Of a stretch of 64,000 bases of DNA, positions 1 to 9,245 are shown in pieces; within the stretch, counting starts at the first letter, position 1; the number at the start of each line of letters is the position of its first letter. The DNA is from Pseudanabaena sp. BC1403 (GTDB lineage Bacteria; Cyanobacteriota; Cyanobacteriia; Pseudanabaenales; Pseudanabaenaceae). A program made the translations under genes and the position numbers. The notes beneath the pieces are model-generated. The model did no database searches. It was not told the origin of the DNA and was given only the letters and a program-made list of their open reading frames with translations. The stretch covers positions 62,001-126,000 of the forward strand of contig NZ_PDDM01000003.1 in the NCBI RefSeq assembly GCF_002914585.1. Reading direction: 5' to 3'.

Positions 1-1485
1 CTAGCTAAACTGGGACTAGAACCACCTAAAGGCGTTCTGTTAGTTGGTCCCCCTGGAACTGGCAAAACCCTCACGGCGCGATCGCTTGCCAATTTGTTAG
101 GCGTAAATTACATTGCGATCGTCGGGCCAGAAATTATTAGTAAATACTATGGTGAAGCGGAAACTCGCCTACGACAGGTTTTCGAGAAAGCGGCAAAATC
201 CGCACCATGTTTGATTTTTATCGATGAAATTGATGCTCTCGTTCCCAATCGCGCCAATGTGGAAGGAGAAGTGGAAAAGCGACTAGTGGCGCAGTTGTTA
301 GGCTTAATGGATGGATTTGCCGAAACTAAGGGCGTGATTGTCTTGGCGGCAACCAATCGACCTGATGCGATCGATCCTGCATTACGTCGCCCAGGCAGAT
401 TCGATCGCGAGATTATTTTCCCGATCCCCGATCGCAAGGCTCGCCGTGAAATCCTCGAAATTCATACGCGATCGATGCCTTTGACTAGTGATGTCGATTT
501 GGAAGATATCGCCGATCGCGCCTATGGCTATGTGGGAGCCGATATTAAGGGACTCTGCCAAGTAGCGGCAACTAATGCACTACGGCGACAAGTGACAAAT
601 GTTGCCGATATTCCCGACAATCTAGATGTGAATCGGGAGGATTTTGAATTTGCGCTCAAGCAAGTCCAACCCGCCGTATTGAGATCGCTACAAATTCAAG
701 TTCCCAAAGTGCAATGGTCAGAGATTGGTGGACTCACCAAAGTTAAGCAAACTCTCCAAGAAGCGGTCGCTGGGGCATTGGTCGATCCTGCACTCTATGC
801 CCATACTCGCGCCAAGGCTCCTCGCGGTGTGTTGCTCTACGGTTCTCCTGGAACTGGCAAAACTTTACTCGCCAAGGCGATCGCAACTCAAGCCCAAGCG
901 AATTTTATCTCCGTTGCAGGTTCAGAACTATTGACAAAATGGGTGGGTGCTTCCGAACAATCAATCAGACAGTTATTTTCCCAAGCGCGTCAGGCTGCTC
1001 CCTGCGTCATCTTTATTGATGAGATCGATACGCTTGCACCTGCGAGGGGCAGCTATCAAGGCGATAGTGGCGTTAGCGATCGCGTGATTGGACAGTTACT
1101 TACAGAACTTGACGGATTGCAATCTGCCGAGGGACTATTAGTAATTGGCGCAACTAATCGCCGTGATTCTATTGATCCTGCTCTATTGAGATCGGGGCGT
1201 ATCGAACTACATATGATGGTAGATTTACCCGATCGTGATAGTCGGAGTTCGATTTTAGAAGTGCATAACCGCGATCGCCCCCTTGCAAACAATCTCAATT
1301 TAGACATTTGGGCAGAAAGAACAGAGAATTGGAATGGAGCCGATCTTGCTTTCTTAAGTAATCGTGCTGCCATTTTTGCGATTCGTCGTCATCAGCGTGA
1401 TGCTAGTGATCTATTAGAAAATTTGCGGATTACAAATGAGGATTTTGAACAGGCTTTTGCGGAACTTGTAGAACAACGAGAATAA
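1..1485 (+). CDS. CDC48/VCP-type tandem AAA ATPase, 5' end cut off
   Basis: The reading frame is open from base 1, so the true start lies left of the window. Two AAA modules are visible. The first begins at its Walker A (GPPGTGKT, bases 49-72) and has a Walker B FIDEID and an arginine-finger region RRPGRFDR. The second has GSPGTGKT and FIDEID. This two-module order is that of CDC48/p97-like ATPases, which use ATP to unfold or extract proteins in the cytoplasm. The second module has RSGRIE where RPGR is usual, so its finger region is slightly divergent. Any N-terminal substrate domain is outside the window. The family call is firm; the substrate is unknown. Confidence 0.9.
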   Translation, partial: LAKLGLEPPKGVLLVGPPGTGKTLTARSLANLLGVNYIAIVGPEIISKYYGEAETRLRQVFEKAAKSAPCLIFIDEIDALVPNRANVEGEVEKRLVAQLLGLMDGFAETKGVIVLAATNRPDAIDPALRRPGRFDREIIFPIPDRKARREILEIHTRSMPLTSDVDLEDIADRAYGYVGADIKGLCQVAATNALRRQVTNVADIPDNLDVNREDFEFALKQVQPAVLRSLQIQVPKVQWSEIGGLTKVKQTLQEAVAGALVDPALYAHTRAKAPRGVLLYGSPGTGKTLLAKAIATQAQANFISVAGSELLTKWVGASEQSIRQLFSQARQAAPCVIFIDEIDTLAPARGSYQGDSGVSDRVIGQLLTELDGLQSAEGLLVIGATNRRDSIDPALLRSGRIELHMMVDLPDRDSRSSILEVHNRDRPLANNLNLDIWAERTENWNGADLAFLSNRAAIFAIRRHQRDASDLLENLRITNEDFEQAFAELVEQRE

Positions 1486-1490
1486 AAAGA

Positions 1491-1609
1491 CAGAACACAG
1501 ATTTAGACGGATTAGAAGATGACGCAGATTTTTATGGCTGTAGATATAGCGCAAAGCGCTGTAAATAAAAATCAGTGAAATCTCAAAATCCGTCTAAATC
1601 TGTGATTCT
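1491..1609. repeat. Inverted-repeat element behind the AAA ATPase gene
   Basis: Arms of about 23 bases (1491-1513 and 1587-1609) are reverse complements apart from one indel. The core reads CACAGATTTAGACGGATT against AATCCGTCTAAATCTGTG. A small palindrome GCGCAAAGCGC lies inside. It sits between convergent genes and could act as a terminator, or it may be a small non-coding element. No terminator T-run is evident. Confidence 0.6.
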
Positions 1610-1613
1610 GCCT

Positions 1614-1904
1614 TCAATATTCAAATACCCAAATTGCCCAACCTTTTTTGATGACCGTAATCACGTAGGCAGCCGAAAGACGACTCGTTATTTTTTCTAC
1701 TTCTGTCCAGTCAAAGCTAGTACGAAATAAGCTGTAGGTCAACCCGTTATAGGCGATCGCAGCTACGGGCTTATCCAAATCTTCAACCTTAATATGGTGA
1801 TATCGAACTTCCGCAGGTGTAATCACAAAATTTGACTTTTTCCCTCCCAAACGAAATAACTCATCTTCATCTAAAGTATTGTTTTCATCTTTGTTATCTT
1901 TCAT
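1614..1904 (-). CDS. Hypothetical protein, 96 aa
   Basis: I do not recognise a family. The protein starts with an acidic, Asn/Asp/Glu-rich stretch of about 17 residues and then has a compact mixed sequence ending in aromatic residues (WAIWVFEY). There is no signal peptide or membrane segment. It is convergent with the AAA ATPase and in the same direction as the membrane protein gene upstream at 2009-2848. Codon use, including a GGCGATCGC site inside, looks native. It is probably a small conserved cyanobacterial protein. Confidence 0.55.
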   Translation of the reverse strand: MKDNKDENNTLDEDELFRLGGKKSNFVITPAEVRYHHIKVEDLDKPVAAIAYNGLTYSLFRTSFDWTEVEKITSRLSAAYVITVIKKGWAIWVFEY

Positions 1905-2008
1905 AGAGGCATTTAATCACTTGCAGGTATTCTCCTACTTTAACTTACTTGTCCTTGAGTCTGAGGTGAAAAACAGATTTTCATTCAAAGTAATTCTAAG
2001 CGACACTT

Positions 2009-2848
2009 TTAATAAAAATCTGAGGTTGATTCTTGCAATTCAGTCATTGCCTTCTGGACATCGATCGCTATTTGTACAGTTGCAGCAAAAATGCGTCCAT
2101 ATTCCTTTGCACGATTATTGATCTGGATGGATTCAAACGCATTTAAATCAATATCAAAACGCTCGGGATGAAAGTCTGGATGTTCTCGTAAAATCCGTTC
2201 AGTTTTCAATGCCCGCACAATATCATTGCGTGTCATTCTCAAAGCTGCGATCGCTGATTCTCTAGACTCTAATTTAATCGGATTTCCTGCATCTTGTAAC
2301 TGATCAAATATGTCAATATCACGGATAGTCTTATTGCATTTATCAACCTCAACAAATAGCCGTAAAACAACTGATGGAATACCTTTTCGTCGATGAGAAT
2401 CTTTTGACTTTCGCCATTGTTGAAATATTAATCTGATCAGCAACAAAGCCAAAATTCCACTAGCGATCGCAAATCCAAGGCATAGCAGAACTATACCTAA
2501 TGGCGCTCCTGTCAGAACATATAGCGAAAAAATAGCTGAGCCTATGGACACACTAAAGAAAAGTACAGTTACTTCAACAAATTCGATCGCTAAACTCAAT
2601 GCCCCCAATGTCAAACTAATCAAAAAGATAATTCCCATGATCCGTAATGGTGGCAAAAAAATACTGGCAAATGAGATAAAGTTAAGCGCGGCAATTCCCA
2701 AGGCAATCGCGCGATGGGTCTTGATCTGGCGGGGGGTTAACTCCATTGATGGCAAAATCTGTTGGCGATTAAACCCTGTCAAGTCTAATAGTTCCGCTTC
2801 CGAAATTAATAACCGTTCTAGATCTGCTCTCATAATTATCGCCACCAT
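2009..2848 (-). CDS. Hypothetical multi-spanning membrane protein, 279 aa
   Basis: Roughly residues 45-165 form four hydrophobic segments in two closely spaced pairs. They lie between a soluble N-terminal part (LLDLTGFNRQQILPS) and a soluble C-terminal half of about 110 residues with no recognised motif. The C-terminal half is charged and helical-looking. A second in-frame ATG lies five codons in (2833), and no ribosome site clearly separates the two. It has no recognised family. An inner- or thylakoid-membrane protein with a cytoplasmic tail is the most that can be said. Confidence 0.6.
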   Translation of the reverse strand: MVAIIMRADLERLLISEAELLDLTGFNRQQILPSMELTPRQIKTHRAIALGIAALNFISFASIFLPPLRIMGIIFLISLTLGALSLAIEFVEVTVLFFSVSIGSAIFSLYVLTGAPLGIVLLCLGFAIASGILALLLIRLIFQQWRKSKDSHRRKGIPSVVLRLFVEVDKCNKTIRDIDIFDQLQDAGNPIKLESRESAIAALRMTRNDIVRALKTERILREHPDFHPERFDIDLNAFESIQINNRAKEYGRIFAATVQIAIDVQKAMTELQESTSDFY

Positions 2849-2901
2849 TGTTGTTCTCAGAACAGGCGAGGGGCTATATTTAGCCCCTTTTTCAATCTTA
2901 A

Positions 2902-3146
2902 AGAAACCATTTAAGAACTTCTTGCTGTGGTCAAAAGCTCTAAGAAACCATTTAAGAATTACTTCTTACGTTCAAAAGTTCTAAGAGATCCCCCTCAATC
3001 CCCCTTAAAAAGGGGGAAGAATTTAATTCTCCCCCCTTTTTAAGGGGGGCTGGGGGGGATCTAGACAATTCTTAAATGGTTTCTAAAAGATCATCCTGAA
3101 TCCCCATTTGTAAGGGAGCTAGACAATTCTTAAATAGTTTTTAAAA
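2902..3146. repeat. Composite of whole and partial family B ends
   Basis: Around the complete family B element (2943-3083), its left end is duplicated upstream (2902-2941, with AAACCATTTAAGAA) and its right end is duplicated downstream (about 3119-3146, with AATTCTTAAATAG). A degenerate C-rich/G-rich stretch lies between the two right ends. This looks like repeated insertion or slippage at one site. No gene is present in 2849-3182. Confidence 0.6.
2943..3083. mobile_element. Family B MITE, copy 1 (141 bp)
   Basis: Terminal inverted repeats AGAAACCATTTAAGAATT and its complement bound a core with C-rich and G-rich blocks that pair with each other. TA flanks both ends (2941-2942 and 3084-3085), as expected for an IS630/Tc1-type target duplication. 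A second copy of exactly the same length lies inverted at 24884-25024. It encodes nothing, so a transposase elsewhere would have to move it. Confidence 0.75.
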
Positions 3147-3182
3147 ACCTAGCGGAGCAAGGTTTTTTAAAAAGATTAAACT

Positions 3183-3899
3183 CTAACCTAGTAGATGAAT
3201 ATTACTAAAAGCAATTTCATAGTTTTTGGTTTGACCTTGTTCGTTAGACTGTACGATTTGCTTGGTCATCACATAGTAATTGCCCATCTTTTCGTAGATA
3301 TCTTCAAAACGAGCTTGACGAACGATCTCATCATTCATCGGATTACGGAACACCGCAGTATAGAGAGAAGAAATATAACCTTCGCCAGTATCCAAATGTC
3401 CGAGGTGATTAATCACAAAGCCAATGCGTCCCATAACACGGCTAACCATCGAGATCTCTTTGCCACGGACTTTGTAGTTTGATCCCATCGAGTCCCCAGT
3501 AACCAAGATCTCCACGGCTCCTGATTCATCGGAGGCACCAAGGTTAAACGCTGATTTACCATGAGCTTCTTCAAAGGTTTTACGCTTGCGGTGAGTTACC
3601 ACATCGCGCAGTTGGTTATATAGCCATTCTTGACCTTCGTCAACAGAAACCGTTTTTTCTTCGCCGCTAGGGGTGCGGGTAGTGCGATCGATTAGTTGTG
3701 GCTCATCCATGCTAACTTCAACGGATAGATCTGGATTGATACTTGCCTTGCCAGTACGGGCTACGCCATCGATCGCAACAGAGACATCGGCAGTTAATCC
3801 TGGGAAATTGCTGTCCCATGTATAACGATTTTCGTAAGCAGCCTGAAATAGGTCGCGGGCGCTAGTATCGGAATGAGTATTTGGTGCAGTTGTAACCAT
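3183..3899 (-). CDS. DUF3386-family protein
   Basis: A soluble protein of about 238 residues, recognised as the cyanobacterial DUF3386 family from its opening (SARDLFQAAYENRYTW) and the conserved C-terminal run ending in FSNIHLLG. An in-frame extension of 27 codons exists upstream, but the ATG at 3899 begins the family-like sequence (MVTTAPNTHS) and is the better start. The function of the family is not established. It has no membrane segment or catalytic motif. It stands alone, with structured repeats on both sides. Confidence 0.8.
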   Translation of the reverse strand: MVTTAPNTHSDTSARDLFQAAYENRYTWDSNFPGLTADVSVAIDGVARTGKASINPDLSVEVSMDEPQLIDRTTRTPSGEEKTVSVDEGQEWLYNQLRDVVTHRKRKTFEEAHGKSAFNLGASDESGAVEILVTGDSMGSNYKVRGKEISMVSRVMGRIGFVINHLGHLDTGEGYISSLYTAVFRNPMNDEIVRQARFEDIYEKMGNYYVMTKQIVQSNEQGQTKNYEIAFSNIHLLG

Positions 3900-4067
3900 T
3901 TTTTTAAAGGCAATATTGAGTATCTTTAATATTTTACGTTCTGCTAGCCTTGAAAAAGTGATATTTTTATGACAGACCACCAGTCAGCAAGAACTCAAGT
4001 TCTTGGCTAAAATCTAAAGTTATCTAAAGATAACTGAACGAGCTAAACCCATTGAAGCTGATTTTAG

Positions 4068-4201
4068 CAGCGATTCTCATTATGCAACCAATTTTGGTGT
4101 TTCCAGCGCCTTCGGCGCTGGAAACACCAAAATTGGTTGTTTGAAAGCCCGCCAACGGCGGGCTTTCAAACAACCAATTTTTATAATGAGAACTGCTGTA
4201 G
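4068..4201. repeat. Nested palindromic element between DUF3386 and DUF3352 genes
   Basis: A perfect hairpin (4085-4139, arms beginning CAACCAATTTTGGTG) and a second one (4140-4170, GAAAGCCCGCC/GGCGGGCTTTC) are bracketed by an outer inverted pair resembling CAGCGATTCTCATTAT and ATAATGAGAACTGCTG. The flanks (3984-4065 and 4199-4235) resemble halves of a degenerate family D element. The palindrome may therefore have inserted into an older repeat. Confidence 0.6.
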
Positions 4202-4242
4202 TTTTAGCTCTTAGCCCGCGCACTTGATTACTGGGCAGTATC

Positions 4243-5961
4243 CTAGTTACCTGGGGTGGGTTTAAGCGTAAACAAGAAGTCTAGGCGAGTAGTCTTGGCA
4301 TCAACATTCGTGGATGTCACAGCAATACCGTTAATTGCATCAAGTACAGAACGAATTTCCGTAAAACTAGGGTTAGATTTGACTTCAGGCGGTAAAAGGC
4401 GATCGGCAAGGGAGAGCGCAGTAGTCATATTCAGATAGAAGTAACCACCATTGGACTTAGGAATATCTGTAGTTAGAATTTTGAAAGAACTACTTTCAGG
4501 TAAATTGTTGGCAGGTTTAGGAACAAAGGTATCGGCAAGATCGCCCATAGACCAAAAAACAAAATTATTATCTAAGGTGCCGCGTGTTGCCCAGTTAGTA
4601 TTGCCGATCGCCCAAGCAATTACCGATTTATCACCAATTTGTTTTGGTTTTAGATCTACTCCTTTAGGCAACAGTCCTCCAGAATTTGTTTGAGCGACCT
4701 TATCAATTTTGTCAAGCGCAGTTTTGGCAGCATTCTGATCACTAGCTTGGGCGATCGCGACAAATCCAAACCCAGGATTTGCCAAAATGCCCTGATTGTT
4801 GGGAATAGCCGCGATCGCAAATTCACCATTCATCCATTTGAGAATATCTTGCTCAAGATCGAGTTTCGTACTATCTTTTACAGCCTTACGAATTTGCTCG
4901 ATTAGTTGCGTAGAACTTGCATTCCCTTTAGCTTGAGTAACTAGCGATTGCCAAGATTGATAAAGATTTACACCCGAAACTAATAAAAAGGTTTCCTGTG
5001 GCAAGAGATTGAGAACCTTTGCATCGTTATTGGCGAGGGGATTAGAATTATTATTTTTGAGATAAGTGTTAATCTCAAAACGCAAACCTTCTTTCTGAGT
5101 ACCACCTGTCAAAGTCATCGCATCCAGTTCTCGCTTTGACTGTGCGATCGCCGCTTCGTTGAGATTGAGATTAGCTTGAGAGCCAATAAACTCTAGTGCA
5201 ACATCGCCATCTAAATACACTTGGAGCAGTGGCTCGACAATTTTGGTTTGATTGGTAGCACCATAAATCTTGGCAAAAATCGGCTTCTTAGCAAGGGACG
5301 GATTGCTGCCTTTATAAGTGTCGATCGCTTGTTGAATTAAGAGTGGGCTAGTAGCGATCGCTACATACTGCCCACCAATATCCGCAGTTACCACACTGTT
5401 ATTGGGATCGCGGGTGGGTGACTCGTAGTAAGTAAAATCTTTGTATTGCTTGGCGGTAAACTTCGCCCCCTGTTGCGCCAACGCTCCACGATATTTTGTC
5501 AAAAAGGCATCGGATTTGCTTTGATCACGGGTTGGGGCAATTACTAAAGTTGCCGCAGGTGCTTGTGGCTGCGCGGCATTAGGCACAAGCGCTGTAATGA
5601 TGTAACCCTCTAGCCAAGGTTGCACATCGCGACTATATTCAGTTTTACTCTGGACTAGTAAAGAATTTAACGGCGATTTGGTAATGCCGTCACCAATCAG
5701 CTTTTGTGAGGCAGGCGTACCAAATTGCGCTAGTTTATTCCAAGGCTCAGATTTGGTATTAAAAGCCATTACCACTTGCGCCTCTTGGGGGATCACTGCC
5801 GCCGCACCTAAAATGCCTTTAATTGACTGCGATCGCTGAGTAAAATAGAAATACGCACCCCCTGCTCCTGCGGCAATCACAGCCGCTCCAATACCGATAT
5901 ACATCAGCATTGTTGATTGTTTTTGTTTAGCAGATTTATTGATTTTAGATGACTTCGACAT
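4243..5961 (-). CDS. DUF3352-family membrane-anchored protein
   Basis: 572 residues. After a basic N-terminus (SKSSKINKSAKQKQ) comes one transmembrane segment at about residues 17-40, so the large remainder is probably extracytoplasmic. The body matches the cyanobacterial DUF3352 family (start of mature part GILGAAAVIPQEAQVV; late block GGYFYLNMTTALSLADRL). No catalytic residues are known for this family, and its role is unknown. It is transcribed toward the structured repeat at 4068-4201, and its upstream side is a 400-base gene-free stretch. Confidence 0.85.
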   Translation of the reverse strand: MSKSSKINKSAKQKQSTMLMYIGIGAAVIAAGAGGAYFYFTQRSQSIKGILGAAAVIPQEAQVVMAFNTKSEPWNKLAQFGTPASQKLIGDGITKSPLNSLLVQSKTEYSRDVQPWLEGYIITALVPNAAQPQAPAATLVIAPTRDQSKSDAFLTKYRGALAQQGAKFTAKQYKDFTYYESPTRDPNNSVVTADIGGQYVAIATSPLLIQQAIDTYKGSNPSLAKKPIFAKIYGATNQTKIVEPLLQVYLDGDVALEFIGSQANLNLNEAAIAQSKRELDAMTLTGGTQKEGLRFEINTYLKNNNSNPLANNDAKVLNLLPQETFLLVSGVNLYQSWQSLVTQAKGNASSTQLIEQIRKAVKDSTKLDLEQDILKWMNGEFAIAAIPNNQGILANPGFGFVAIAQASDQNAAKTALDKIDKVAQTNSGGLLPKGVDLKPKQIGDKSVIAWAIGNTNWATRGTLDNNFVFWSMGDLADTFVPKPANNLPESSSFKILTTDIPKSNGGYFYLNMTTALSLADRLLPPEVKSNPSFTEIRSVLDAINGIAVTSTNVDAKTTRLDFLFTLKPTPGN

Positions 5962-6364
5962 GGGTATGGAATAAACCTAAAAGTTGCAAGATGTTGAGCG
6001 CCAAGTCTCAATCAAGATACTACAGAATCGGGCATAAATAATAAGAGCGCCAATCGCTATGTAAAATTAGTTTCTGATAAAATCAGTTGACATATAGCTT
6101 TTTATCAAGATTATTTTGTTTTTTCAGATCCTGCCACATTAAAAGCCCAACTTAAATCTAAATTACGAGAGTTGATGTCTGAAAATTCAAAAAACGATTT
6201 GACAATGAGAATTGCTGTATTCTTTTGAATATAGCCTTGTCGAAAATAAACTTTTAGGAATAAGTGAGTTTTGTAATAGCAAGCTCATCTTGATCTTTAA
6301 AAAGCAGACTTTTTCCGATTTAAAGCTAAAAAGCTCAACTTTATTTAAGACGCATAGATGACAC
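5962..6364. other. Gene-free stretch with a possible gene remnant
   Basis: No intact gene is seen. On the plus strand a frame is readable from about 5998 to 6228 with a single TGA at 6088-6090. Its second half looks protein-like (FSDPATLKAQLKSKLREL). It could be a decayed gene end. Its last codons overlap a sequence (ATGAGAATTGCTGTA) like the border of the element at 4068-4201. The rest holds AT-rich DNA that may include the promoters for the flanking divergent genes, but no clear -35/-10 pair stands out. Confidence 0.35.
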
Positions 6365-7606
6365 ATGGATACAGATAATCTAGCCGTTTATAGCCTTGTT
6401 GAACAGTTGCGCGGCTATGGTCGCAAACAGTTTACTGGCAAGCTGGAACTCCATAGTGTCAAAGATTACAGATGGAGCATCTATTATTGTCATGGGAGGT
6501 TGGTTTGGGCTTCGGGGGGAGCGCATCATCACCGACGTTGGCGCAGACTGATGGCACAATACAAGCTACAAATAGACTTTAATAAAATTTCTTTCCGCTC
6601 TATCGAGGAAATTCGACTCTGGGACTACCATGTGTTGGTAATCCTAATGAAACGAATGGTCTTAACCCGTGAGCAAATCACACCAATTATTGAAGGTTTT
6701 GTTCAAGAAGTATTGTTTGATATTATCCAATGTGCTGCGAATGAAAAGATTACCTACTACTGTGATTTTGAGGATGAGATTACGCCAGTGATTTCGCTGA
6801 TCCATGCAGAAAATGCGATTGATAACGCCCATCAAGAATGGTTAGCTTGGCGCAAATCTGGAATTGCCGATTTTTCACCAAATCTTGCACCTTGGATCAA
6901 ACGCCCATCCCAGCTAAAGGAAGAAGCTTCAGAACTCACTTACAAAACACTGATCACCATCCTTGATGGTAGGAGATCGCTTCGAGAGTTATCGACCTGG
7001 ATGAAGAAAGACCTATTTAATCTCGTACAGTCGTTAATGGCATATTATCATCGAGGCATGATCGGACTTGTGGAAGTTGCGGATATTGAATCTCCAGTTT
7101 CGAGTTTTTCACCAAATGAATCTTTAGGAAATAAATCTACTCAGTTGGTTGAGGAAACTCAAGCTCCGACTAAGCTAGATCAAATCGCAAGACCTCTCAT
7201 TGCCTGCGTGGATGATAGCAATCAAGTCTGTGCAACAATAGAACAGATTGTTGGAGCATTTGGATTTGGATTTCTAGGAATTCGAGATTCTATTAATGTA
7301 TTACCATTGCTAGTTGAACATAGGCCAGAGCTGATTATTTTAGATTTGGTGATGCCAATTGTTGGTGGTTATGAACTATGCACTCAAATTCGCCGTATGC
7401 CAGAGTTTAAGGATACGCCTATCCTGATTTTGACTAGTAATGATACATTTGTTGATCGGATTAGATCGAAATTTGTCGGCGCAACAGCCTTTATGTCGAA
7501 AACCGCTGGTAATGACAAAATTGGGGAGCAAATCAAGAGATATCTACTTCCTTTTGATAAGGATCTAGAAGAACCATCCCCAACTGATTCAACAGATACT
7601 TATTAG
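6365..7606 (+). CDS. PatA/PixG-like response regulator (DUF4388 + receiver)
   Basis: 413 residues. The N-terminal part (FTGKLELHSV...WSIYYCHGRLVWASGG) is the DUF4388-type domain of cyanobacterial PatA/PixG regulators, followed by a helical linker. The C-terminal receiver (about 275-395) keeps the acidic pair in ACVDDS, the phospho-accepting Asp in ILDLVMP, the Thr/Ser in LTSND and the Lys in MSKTAG, so it should be phosphorylatable. Relatives act in phototaxis and cell patterning through Che-type kinases. No hik or che genes are adjacent, so the partner is elsewhere. Confidence 0.85.
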   Translation: MDTDNLAVYSLVEQLRGYGRKQFTGKLELHSVKDYRWSIYYCHGRLVWASGGAHHHRRWRRLMAQYKLQIDFNKISFRSIEEIRLWDYHVLVILMKRMVLTREQITPIIEGFVQEVLFDIIQCAANEKITYYCDFEDEITPVISLIHAENAIDNAHQEWLAWRKSGIADFSPNLAPWIKRPSQLKEEASELTYKTLITILDGRRSLRELSTWMKKDLFNLVQSLMAYYHRGMIGLVEVADIESPVSSFSPNESLGNKSTQLVEETQAPTKLDQIARPLIACVDDSNQVCATIEQIVGAFGFGFLGIRDSINVLPLLVEHRPELIILDLVMPIVGGYELCTQIRRMPEFKDTPILILTSNDTFVDRIRSKFVGATAFMSKTAGNDKIGEQIKRYLLPFDKDLEEPSPTDSTDTY

Positions 7607-7718
7607 CTGATGTTATGTGGATGGAATTCCTGCGATATCTAAATTATTGGGTAGGGGAATGTTTCCCTATAACGATAGCAGTAAGAGATTCATCATCTGA
7701 GTTCCGCATAGCATCAGT

Positions 7719-7824
7719 TATAGCAAAACACAAAGTGGCGCGGCCATTTTGTGTTTTTAAAACCCTTACAGAGTTTGTTTTTTAATTCGCAGAAATGTTG
7801 TCACACTTTTGTGAATTGGTATTA
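7719..7824 (+). repeat. Family A repeat, copy 1
   Basis: It carries the standard order: left hairpin around CACAAAGTGG/CCATTTTGTG, the spacer TTTTTAAAACCCTTAC, right hairpin ending CACTTTTGTGAATT, and the terminal TTGGTATTA. The right stem has several mismatches, so this is a somewhat decayed copy. Confidence 0.8.
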
Positions 7825-7852
7825 CTAGCTAGTTTATTAAGGATAAGAATCT

Positions 7853-9214
7853 ATGTTTAATTTGTTTGATCTCTTCCCAATTGAAAATCAAAAAAAGGAG
7901 CCTTTGTCTGAATCATCAAAGCAGTTGCTGAGCCAACAGATATTCACAACCAATCAACCAAACGCAATTGTGCAAGATTTTGAGGCGTTTATAGAGTTTC
8001 TGCAACTTCATAAGGTCGAAGTCAGTGCTGCTCAAAATGCGATCGCGCCGAAATACCTCGCAGATATCAATGAACGCCTTAGTCACCCAACCAAAATCGA
8101 CTTTCAGCGACCTAGCCAAAAATCTTATCCTTATATTCATGGACTCTATTTGCTTTTGCGTAGTTCTGCGATCGCACAGGTGCAATTAGACAAAAAGAAG
8201 AATATACTGCGCATCGATCCGCAAATTCTCCAGTCATGGCAAGAGCTAAACGACACCGAAAAGTATTTCAATCTTCTTGCCACATGGATCTTCTACGCTC
8301 ATGAAGGCATTATGGACAATGCAAGTAGATCTTTGAACGATTGGTGGTATGTATTTAATTTTTGGAAAGAGTTGCCTACAAAAGGTTTGAATTTCACCAG
8401 TTCTAAAGATGAAGACTGGCTGAGACGGTTGAAACTGCATAATGTAGCTTTGTTGAATTTATTTGGATTTATTGAGGTAAAAGATACTGAGCCTTTAGAA
8501 GGAAAAGGATGGCGAATTACCAAGGCTGAACCACTCCCTTTTGGGACAGCCATGATGCATTTGTTGCACTCAACTGATTGGCAGAGAGGAATGTTTCTCG
8601 AATATGAAGAAGAACTTGAAGAAGAGCGATCGCTTGGCATAGATGTTGTTGTTCAGCAATCTACACCCACGGAGATATTACAAGAGGAATTTCAAGCCCT
8701 AGATTTATTTACAGCATGGCAGAACAATTTGCAGTTGCCTGAACCTAAATCTCAAGATGGTATCTTCGTTTTTAAAGTGTCCATTCAACTGCATATTCAA
8801 AAATCCAAGGATAAATTTTCTACAGAGACCGTCTGGCGTAAGATTGCTATTCCTTCTCATCTCACAGTCTACGATTTTAGCTCGGCAATTCTCAAAGGTT
8901 TTGATTTTGCAAACGATCATCTACATCAATTCACCTATAAAGATCGTCAAGGCTTCATCAAGAGTATTTATCATCCTTATACTCAATATGAAGAAGATGC
9001 CATCTTTACCGATAAAGTTTTGCTGAGAGATTGGCAAATTAATATTGGCGATCGCATTACCTATGTATTTGATTTTGGCGACTGGTGGGAGTTTAATGTG
9101 GTCTTAGAAAGTATTGACGAGCCTGATCCTAAGATTAAGAAAGCAAAGGTGATCGACAAAAAAGGCAAGGCTCCAGAGCAATATCCTGATTCTGATGATG
9201 AAGAGAATGAATAA
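7853..9214 (+). CDS. Plasmid pRiA4b ORF-3-like protein
   Basis: 453 residues. The C-terminal third (about 300-440) matches the pRiA4b ORF-3 / IS1096 TnpR-like family, seen in VWRKIAIPSHLTVYDFS, HLHQFTY and ITYVFDFGDWWEF. The N-terminal 290 residues, mostly helical with a WW-rich middle (SLNDWWYVFNFWKEL), are not recognised. The tail is acidic (DSDDEENE). The family is common on mobile elements but its function is unknown. A family A repeat lies just upstream, and a bidirectional terminator shared with proS lies downstream. Confidence 0.8.
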   Translation: MFNLFDLFPIENQKKEPLSESSKQLLSQQIFTTNQPNAIVQDFEAFIEFLQLHKVEVSAAQNAIAPKYLADINERLSHPTKIDFQRPSQKSYPYIHGLYLLLRSSAIAQVQLDKKKNILRIDPQILQSWQELNDTEKYFNLLATWIFYAHEGIMDNASRSLNDWWYVFNFWKELPTKGLNFTSSKDEDWLRRLKLHNVALLNLFGFIEVKDTEPLEGKGWRITKAEPLPFGTAMMHLLHSTDWQRGMFLEYEEELEEERSLGIDVVVQQSTPTEILQEEFQALDLFTAWQNNLQLPEPKSQDGIFVFKVSIQLHIQKSKDKFSTETVWRKIAIPSHLTVYDFSSAILKGFDFANDHLHQFTYKDRQGFIKSIYHPYTQYEEDAIFTDKVLLRDWQINIGDRITYVFDFGDWWEFNVVLESIDEPDPKIKKAKVIDKKGKAPEQYPDSDDEENE

Positions 9215-9245
9215 AAGAAAGCGGCGCTTTGCGCCGCTTTCTTTT
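9213..9245. terminator. Bidirectional hairpin terminator
   Basis: A perfect 15-bp stem with a TTT loop, with A-run and T-run ends, overlaps the stop codons of the two convergent genes (7853-9214 and proS). It can serve both strands. Confidence 0.85.
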
